10,331 nt of DNA. It comes from an uncultured Clostridium sp. GTDB lineage: Bacteria; Bacillota; Clostridia; Peptostreptococcales; Peptostreptococcaceae. The notes beneath the pieces were generated by a model. It saw nothing but the letters and a program-made list of their open reading frames with translations. It searched no databases and had not been told where the DNA came from. Below, piece after piece: positions 6,217-10,331 of the stretch. The first letter of the stretch is position 1; every line of letters begins with the position of its first letter. The stretch spans positions 1-10,331 of the forward strand of contig CALEBD010000350.1 in the NCBI GenBank assembly GCA_937944945.1. Reading direction: 5' to 3'. A program made the position numbers and the translations under genes.

Positions 6217-6234
6217 TTTCATAATTTTATGAAA
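6217..6234 (+). other. AT-rich hairpin between scaffold-like gene and MCP
   Basis: TTTCATAA at 6217-6224 is followed by TT and TTATGAAA at 6227-6234, a perfect dyad in the 54-base gap. The stem is AT-only at its centre and no T tract follows, so it is unlikely to terminate. It may affect message stability or processing at the 5' side of the MCP reading frame. Weak evidence. Confidence 0.3.
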
Positions 6235-6262
6235 CATATCTAACTATTAAAAAACAACAGAA

Positions 6263-6316
6263 ATGGCAGGAAAATTAGGAAAATTCCAAATGGTAAGTTT
6301 CCAACATTGGAAGGGT
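6263..6316 (+). CDS. MCP exon 1
   Basis: This exon encodes 18 residues, MAGKLGKFQMVSFQHWKG, the N-terminus of the crAss-like MCP. It ends after GGT. The next codon in the unspliced message is TGA (6317-6319), so without splicing only this peptide is made. The last six bases, AAGGGT (6311-6316), form P1 with the intron guide at 6332-6337. Confidence 0.92.
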
Positions 6317-9300
6317 TGACTCACAAGTTAAGCCCTTGTAAAATTGGGTAAAATCGGTGAAGCCCTCCAAATAAAATTAAAGGGTAATACCGAGCTAACC
6401 TTTATAATAATATATAAAGGTAGTGTAACGCATAGAAGATGAAACTATGATTAGAAAAGCATGTATTTATAATCACATAGAATATAATTCTTCCACGAGT
6501 ATCCAACATACTGAATAGTATGAAAATGTATGCTGAACTTACACAATGGTAAAGTGTAAGAACTAAGAGATAAAAAGCTCTTAGGATAACAGATTGTTAA
6601 CAAAAGAGAACCACTTGGGTTCTATCTTCCAATTAGCTCCACAAAAAGCTACCAACCTTATGGTTCAATTGCTTGCCTATTACAGAGGTAAAACCCTTGA
6701 CACATTCCTAAATCAGTTCCCAGTTAGAGAATTTGAAGATGATACTGAGTATTACTGGGATGTAATAGGTTCTTCAAGGAGAAATATTCCTCTTGTAGAG
6801 GCAAGAGATGAGAATGGCACTCCTGTTACTGCAGGAAGCCCTAATGTTGGTGTTGGTACTACTCCTTTTTATTTAGTCTTCCCTGAAGACTGGTTTGCTG
6901 ATGGAGAAGTAATTGTTGGTCATTTGAACCAAGTATATCCATTCAGAATACTAGGTGACCCCAGAATGGAGGGAACTAATGCGGTGTACAAAGTTGAGTT
7001 GATGGGAGGTAATACTGCAGGATGCCCTGCAGAGAGACTCCTTGCAGGGGAAAGATTCTCTGTAGATTTCGCTCCAGTAGAGAAGGAATTATCAAGGAAA
7101 GTAGGTGATGTTAGATTCACTAGTCCTGTTTCCATGAGAAATGAGTGGTCTACAATAAGAATTCAACATAAGGTTCCAGGTTCTGCTCTTACAAAGAAAC
7201 TTGCTGTGGGCATACCTATGACTAAAGCAACTGAGAACGGAGGACTTACCAAGTCTATAGCTACAATGTGGATGCATAATGTAGATTGGGAAGTTGAACA
7301 ACAATTCTCTGAATACAAAAACAATGCTCTTGCGTTTGGTACTTCTAACAGAAATTCCAATGGGGAGTATATGAATATCGGTAAATCAGGCAATGCGATT
7401 AAGACAGGTGCTGGTTTAAAGGCTCAAATAGGCCAGCTAGCTGCATAAGCAGTCAAGAAATTAAAATTAACAAAACTAAGTCGGTGGAAGTCCTGAGATG
7501 GATAATACCGAGCTAACTATAGGAACTAAAAAGCTTATAGTAGTGTAGAGACTAGAGGTTGAAACTCTTTATATTATGACTAAATATGGTAGAATCTATA
7601 TAATAAGAAATACTATAAATAATAAGGTTTATATAGGACAGACTAAAGTAAGCTTAAAATTGAGATTTCAAAATCATTTATCTGCTGCAAGAAATAACAA
7701 AGATTATGTTATAGGTAAAGCGATAAGAAAATATGGTGAAGAAAACTTTTATATAGAATTACTTGAAGAGTGTACTATAGAAGAACTTAATGATAGAGAA
7801 AAGTATTGGATTTCTTATTTTAATTCTACTGATAATAAATTTGGTTATAATATGTCTATTGGGGGTAATGTTATTAGAACCACTAAAGAATTAGACAAGG
7901 ACTTAATAATAAACATGTTTAATTCTGGGATTCCAGCATATAAAATAGCTAAAATTTTGCATACTGGAGTACCTAATATTACTAGTCTATTAAAGAGATC
8001 TAATATAATTTATGGCTTAGGTTTGCAAAAGACTAATAAACTTGAGGAGTCTATGATAATAGATTTATATTTAGATGGTTATAGTACAGTAGACATAGGA
8101 AAAAAGTTTGGTAAAAATAAGAGTACGATAAGAAGAATACTCTTGAGGAATGATATTAAACTTAGAGCCTTTAAAGAGACTAAAAACTTGGGAAGAGATC
8201 TCCCAACATTACAATAGTAATGCTCCACGAGAGTTTTGCATTTAGATGTGGTAATCTAAATGAATATATAGTCCGAACTTCATAGTAATATGAAGAAATA
8301 GTGGATAAAGAGCCACTATGATAACATAATGTATTTGAGCAAATGGAAGTAGCTAATACTATGTATTATAATACTTTCAGCTTGAAACTTCTTGAAGATG
8401 CCTTGTATGAATTATCTGCATCCAAGTTGGATTTTGGTGATAGATATTTCTTAATCAAAACAGGTGAAAGAGGAGCTATCCAATTCCATAAAGCTGTATT
8501 GAATGTAGTTTCAGGTTGGACCCAATTTGTATTGGATAATAGTTCTACTAGAGTAATAGAGAAAACCCAGTCTAGATTACATACAAATGCATTGTCTGCA
8601 GGATTCCAATTTGTCGAGTACAAAGCTCCCAATGGAGTCAGAGTTAAAATTGATGTAGATCCTATGTATGATGATCCAGTTAGAAATAAGATACTTCATC
8701 CTCTTGGAGGAGTGGCTTATTCCTACAGATATGATATTATGTATATCGGAACAATGGATCAGCCGAATATCTTTAAGTGTAAGATTAAAGGTGATACAGA
8801 ATATAGAGGGTATCAATGGGGGTTAACGGCGTAAGCCTTTACACATTTCTCAGCTCCCAAAGTTCTCCCCTAGAAACAGAAGTAGAGCTAGTAAAGAAAA
8901 ACAAGGTTAATTGCTGGAAGTTCCTTAGAGCTTTCACTGCTTTTTAAACTTCAAACATTTAAATATGGAAGTTAAAGAATTATGGAAGCCTCTGCTAGAA
9001 TATAAAGGCATAGAGGTAAGCTCAATTGGTAGAATAAGAAAAGCTGCTAATAAGAGTAGAAAAGAGAGAATCTTGACTGAATTTCCTAAAGATAGAGATG
9101 GTTACTACAGATGCTCTGTGCAAAGACTTGATGGAACATGGACTTCTCAACCAGTCCATAGATTAGTTGCCAAAGCATTTATCCCTAGAACTAAGAATAG
9201 AGATATAGTTAATCATATAGATGGGAATAGAACTAATAACAGAATAGAAAATCTTGAATGGGTAACTCCAAAAGAAAATGTCATTCATTCATTTAAATTT

Positions 9301-9815
9301 GGTTCAAGAAAAATTTGTAAACAAGTTCCCAAGAAGACTATTCTAACAGATTTCCAAGTTAATCAGATAGGGAAATTAAGAGAATTATATACAGTCAATC
9401 AAATAGCTAAACTTTTTAATATAGAATATCAGTCTCTCAAAAATATAATTCATAAAAAGAAACAATGTGAAAGATTGGATGATCAGCAGCCAAGCATATA
9501 TACTAGTATATATGAAGGTTCAGAGACTATCCCAGATGGGAGTAAGTAGTAAGTACTACTGAAACGCCTTGCTCACTTAATATTAAGTGATGAAGATATA
9601 GTCCGAACTCTAATGAAAGTTAGAGATAATACATGGAAACGATGTATTAGCAACATAAAAAAAATGTGAGAAATCCATATACAGGACAGAAGGGTAATCC
9701 CTATATGTCTTTTGATGAGGACTCGGCAGTTATTCATAGAATGGCCACTTTAGGTATCTGTGTTCTTGATCCTACGAGAACTATGTCAATTATTCCTGCT
9801 ATACTGCAGGGTTAA
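6263..9815 (+). CDS. Major capsid protein (crAss-like), split by three group I introns
   Basis: Joining 6263-6316, 6597-7416, 8332-8823 and 9667-9815 gives 1515 bases, a 504-residue protein without internal stops. Its sequence is the crAss-like MCP type: MAGKLGKFQMVSFQHWKG, then LTKENHLGSIFQLAPQKATN, and near the C-terminus YRGYQWGLRNPYTGQKGN and VLDPTRTMSIIPAILQG. Proteins of this family adopt the HK97 capsid fold and build the phage head. Exon-encoded residues are about 1-18, 19-291, 292-455 and 456-504. Junctions at Gly18-Leu19 (between codons) and inside Leu292 and Leu456 (after the first base) restore conserved text. Splicing is needed for expression: each unspliced intron brings a stop. 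The start lies in an A-rich context (ACAACAGAAATG) with no Shine-Dalgarno site. It follows the scaffold-like gene and ends before a terminator. Confidence 0.95.
6317..6596 (+). ncRNA. Group I intron 1, no ORF
   Basis: This 280-base self-splicing RNA has no ORF of useful length. P1: exon AAGGGT pairs with GCCCTT (6332-6337), ending in U6316.G6332. P10: GTTAA (6327-6331) pairs with the 3' exon TTAAC (6597-6601). Core: P4 CGGT (6355-6358) with ACCG (6389-6392); P5 CCCT (6363-6366) with AGGG (6381-6384); P6 6398-6406 with 6413-6421; P7 GCATA (6430-6434) with TATGC (6529-6533); P8 CATACT/AGTATG (6507-6522). Two hairpins follow (P9 CTTACAC/GTGTAAG, and CTAAGAG/CTCTTAG). The last base is G6596. It shares the 15-base core block TAATACCGAGCTAAC (6385-6399) with intron 2. 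Confidence 0.93.
6597..7416 (+). CDS. MCP exon 2
   Basis: This exon encodes residues 19-291 and the first base of codon 292. It starts LTKENHLGSIFQLAPQKATN and ends KSGNAIKTGAG plus T. In the unspliced message the frame stays open upstream to a TTG at 6594 and downstream to a TAA at 7446-7448 inside intron 2, which creates an apparent independent ORF. The last six bases, CTGGTT (7411-7416), form P1 of intron 2. Confidence 0.93.
7417..8331 (+). ncRNA. Group I intron 2, with GIY-YIG ORF
   Basis: This 915-base intron has P1 formed by exon CTGGTT and GGCCAG (7431-7436) with two U.G pairs at the splice site. P10 is 9 bp: GCTCAAATA (7422-7430) with the 3' exon TATTTGAGC (8332-8340). Core: CGGT (7482-7485) with ACCG (7507-7510), the block TAATACCGAGCTAAC (7503-7517) identical to intron 1, P6 ACTATA/TATAGT, P7 GACTA (7550-7554) with TAGTC (8269-8273), and P8 TTTAGAT (8241-8247) with ATCTAAA (8254-8260). 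Hairpins CTTCATA/TATGAAG and ATAGTGG/CCACTAT follow, and the last base is G8331. The endonuclease ORF sits between the P7 5' strand and P8, so the core is not disturbed. Confidence 0.93.
7576..8217 (+). CDS. GIY-YIG homing endonuclease encoded in intron 2
   Basis: The 213-residue product starts with a GIY-YIG nuclease domain (about 1-97): the first motif reads GRIY (residues 5-8) and the second YIG (19-21). The expected catalytic residues follow in order: Arg30 in SLKLRFQNHL, Glu75 in NDREKYWI, and Asn92 in YNMSIGG. The C-terminal half carries two helix-turn-helix-like segments (about 104-140, with IPAYKIAKILHTG, and 150-195, with YSTVDIGKKFGKNKSTIRRI) that would give DNA target specificity. 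Such proteins cut an intron-less allele so that repair copies the intron in. The ORF is complete and the catalytic set intact, so it may be active. No Shine-Dalgarno site is seen. Confidence 0.93.
   Translation: MTKYGRIYIIRNTINNKVYIGQTKVSLKLRFQNHLSAARNNKDYVIGKAIRKYGEENFYIELLEECTIEELNDREKYWISYFNSTDNKFGYNMSIGGNVIRTTKELDKDLIINMFNSGIPAYKIAKILHTGVPNITSLLKRSNIIYGLGLQKTNKLEESMIIDLYLDGYSTVDIGKKFGKNKSTIRRILLRNDIKLRAFKETKNLGRDLPTLQ
8332..8823 (+). CDS. MCP exon 3
   Basis: This exon completes codon 292 and encodes residues 293-455 plus the first base of codon 456. It begins FEQMEVANTMYYNTFSLKLL after the split Leu and ends YRGYQWG plus T. The ATG at 8343 is an internal codon of this exon. The last seven bases, TGGGGGT (8817-8823), form P1 of intron 3. 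Confidence 0.93.
8824..9666 (+). ncRNA. Group I intron 3 (different lineage, IA-like), with HNH ORF
   Basis: This 843-base intron has a 7-bp P1: exon TGGGGGT with GCTCCCA (8853-8859), ending in U8823.G8853. P10 is 8 bp: ATTTCTCA (8845-8852) with the 3' exon TGAGAAAT (9667-9674). TTGCTGGAAGTTCCTTAGAG (8911-8930) is the P3-P4-P5 5' side, and CAGCAGCCAAGC (9484-9495) resembles the 3' side of P4 in IA introns. P6a is a 20-base palindrome at 9495-9514. P7 is GACTA (9525-9529) with TAGTC (9599-9603) in the typical GATATAGTCC. P7.1 CCC/GGG, P7.2 AGTAGT/ACTACT and P8 CACTTA/TAAGTG lie between. Two hairpins follow and the last base is G9666. It shares no P4-P5 block with introns 1 and 2. Confidence 0.93.
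8965..9549 (+). CDS. HNH homing endonuclease (NUMOD4-HNH) encoded in intron 3
   Basis: The 194-residue protein begins with a NUMOD4-like segment (about 6-50: WKPLLEYKGIEVSSIGRIRK), then the HNH region (64-108): VHRLVAKAF, then NHIDGNRTNNRIENLEWVTP and KENVIH, with His84 and Asn/His at the later positions as in phage group I intron HNH enzymes. The C-terminal part (about 128-160, LTDFQVNQIGKLRELYTVNQ and IAKLFNIEYQSLKNI) looks like a helix-turn-helix for target binding. The expected role is to cut or nick intron-less MCP alleles and spread the intron. The last 23 codons or so overlap the ribozyme core (Q-like block, P6a palindrome, P7 5' strand), so this tail is probably dictated by RNA folding. 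The ORF is intact. Confidence 0.93.
   Translation: MEVKELWKPLLEYKGIEVSSIGRIRKAANKSRKERILTEFPKDRDGYYRCSVQRLDGTWTSQPVHRLVAKAFIPRTKNRDIVNHIDGNRTNNRIENLEWVTPKENVIHSFKFGSRKICKQVPKKTILTDFQVNQIGKLRELYTVNQIAKLFNIEYQSLKNIIHKKKQCERLDDQQPSIYTSIYEGSETIPDGSK
9667..9815 (+). CDS. MCP exon 4
   Basis: This exon completes codon 456 and encodes the last 48 residues, from RNPYTGQKGNPYMSFDED to VLDPTRTMSIIPAILQG, with TAA at 9813-9815. No independent start fits it; it reads as MCP only after splicing. Its first eight bases, TGAGAAAT, form P10 with intron 3. Confidence 0.92.
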
Positions 9816-9821
9816 TATAAT

Positions 9822-9855
9822 GGGAGTAGGTACTCCTACTCCCTATTTTTTTTTT
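9822..9855 (+). terminator. Terminator after the MCP gene
   Basis: A perfect 9-bp stem pairs GGGAGTAGG (9822-9830) with CCTACTCCC (9835-9843) around the loop TACT, followed by ten T at 9846-9855. It starts 7 bases after the MCP stop. The next gene's ribosome-binding site begins 4 bases after the T tract, so read-through probably supplies the downstream gene. Confidence 0.92.
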
Positions 9856-9869
9856 AGAAAGGAGAAGAT

Positions 9870-10331
9870 ATGGCAAAAAATAAAGTAGAAGAAAATATAA
9901 ATTACGAGACACCTGAATTTGAAATAGATGAAGATTCTATCAGAGAAGTCTCTATGAGAGAGGTTTCAAAGTTGCATCACAATCTTGAAGGAGAGAGCAA
10001 TGCTTCTGAAGTGTTGGAGAAATCTAACACTGTAAAGAATAATGCTCTAATTAATTGTTTGAGAAAAGAGAGAGTTATAGTAAGACATATACCAAAAGAA
10101 GGAGGAATGATCACAAACCCCAAACATGTGTTATATGGAGGAATGGCTGAAAATGCTAGCAGAACATTCGTAGTTCCTAAATTATCTTCTGGTATGTTTG
10201 TAAATGTTCTTACAGATGCTGAGAAAGCTTTTCTAGAGGAAATTATGGGGCTTGAATATAATTCATTAAGTATCTACAAGAAAGTCGATAATTTCTGGGA
10301 TGACTCTAACGAAAATGGAATTTCAAAGGTA
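9870..10331 (+). CDS. Conserved capsid-region protein of crAss-like phages (partial)
   Basis: Translation from the ATG at 9870 is open for 154 codons and runs off the window, so the 3' end is missing. AAAGGAG lies just upstream (9858-9864) with a 5-base gap, a strong ribosome-binding site. An acidic N-terminus (about 1-40) precedes an ordered segment: RHIPKEGGMITNPKHVLYGG, then MAENASRTFVVPKLSSGMFV, then NVLTDAEKAFLEEIMGLEYN. This looks like a protein that follows the MCP in crAss-like phages and is likely virion- or capsid-associated; the exact role is not known to me. Its placement 14 bases after a terminator tail suggests lower expression than the MCP. Confidence 0.8.
   Translation, partial: MAKNKVEENINYETPEFEIDEDSIREVSMREVSKLHHNLEGESNASEVLEKSNTVKNNALINCLRKERVIVRHIPKEGGMITNPKHVLYGGMAENASRTFVVPKLSSGMFVNVLTDAEKAFLEEIMGLEYNSLSIYKKVDNFWDDSNENGISKV

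Noticed and set aside
5125..6237. Several minus-strand ORFs opposite the scaffold-like gene
   Set aside because: They are Ser/Leu/Phe-rich shadows of the Glu/Lys-rich plus-strand gene, overlap each other, and show no family resemblance. The same applies to minus-strand ORFs at 2051-2248, 2982-3254, 4232-4596, 6920-7393 and 8366-8816.
6594..7448. Independent 284-codon gene starting at TTG 6594
   Set aside because: The sequence from 6597 continues the MCP text begun at 6263, and its 3' end (KAQIGQLAA after GAGL) is intron 2 sequence that carries the guide. It is MCP exon 2 with read-through into introns.
8343..8834. Independent 163-codon gene starting at ATG 8343
   Set aside because: This ATG is an internal Met of the MCP (FEQMEVANT), and the C-terminal residues LTA plus stop are from intron 3. 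It is MCP exon 3.
6263..9815. Inteins as the explanation for the interrupted MCP
   Set aside because: Each insertion carries in-frame stops and lacks intein motifs (N-terminal Cys/Ser block, C-terminal His-Asn). Each has group I core pairings instead.
1..10331. tRNA genes or a replication origin
   Set aside because: I saw no cloverleaf with a convincing T-loop and anticodon arm and no iteron cluster. The intergenic spaces are short and explained by promoters, terminators and introns.

Overview
This window is a stretch of a tailed-phage genome of the crAss-like group (Crassvirales), whose known hosts are gut Bacteroidales. The strongest evidence is the split gene at 6263-9815. Its joined exons read as a 504-residue protein with the recognisable sequence of the crAss-like major capsid protein (MCP). 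Supporting signs are an AT-rich sequence, all genes on one strand, tight packing with many stop-to-start gaps of 1-4 bases, and two upstream elements matching the Bacteroidetes -7 promoter consensus TAnnTTTG.

Layout. Positions 1-219 hold the 3' end of a gene whose last residues look like a LamG/concanavalin-type domain. Positions 223-2344 hold a compact cluster: a one-helix membrane/coiled-coil protein, a DUF5675-type protein, two tiny very basic ORFs, a multi-helix membrane protein, a helix-turn-helix protein with an odd tandem palindromic repeat in its 3' end, and a small HExxH metallopeptidase-like protein. This part has the look of a lysis/accessory cluster and closes with a strong terminator. 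A promoter with a nested dyad then leads into 2517-4879: a virion-type protein with 11-residue repeats and three conserved phage proteins of unknown role, ending in another terminator. A second Bacteroidetes-type promoter (near 4997) drives the morphogenesis block: an acidic, coiled-coil scaffold-like protein (5036-6208), the MCP (6263-9815), a terminator, and the start of a further conserved gene that runs off the window.

The main discovery is that the MCP gene is cut by three group I introns (6317-6596, 7417-8331, 8824-9666). Each boundary is supported by three things: restoration of the MCP reading frame, a P1 helix ending in the expected U.G pair, and a P10 pairing of the guide with the 3' exon (5, 9 and 8 bp). 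Introns 1 and 2 share a core and show a compensatory change in P7. Intron 1 has no ORF. Intron 2 encodes a GIY-YIG endonuclease between P7 and P8. Intron 3 belongs to a different lineage and encodes an HNH endonuclease whose C-terminal codons are also the ribozyme core. Group I introns and homing endonucleases are already known in crAss-like phages; three in one MCP gene, with dual-coding in the third, deserve a closer look.
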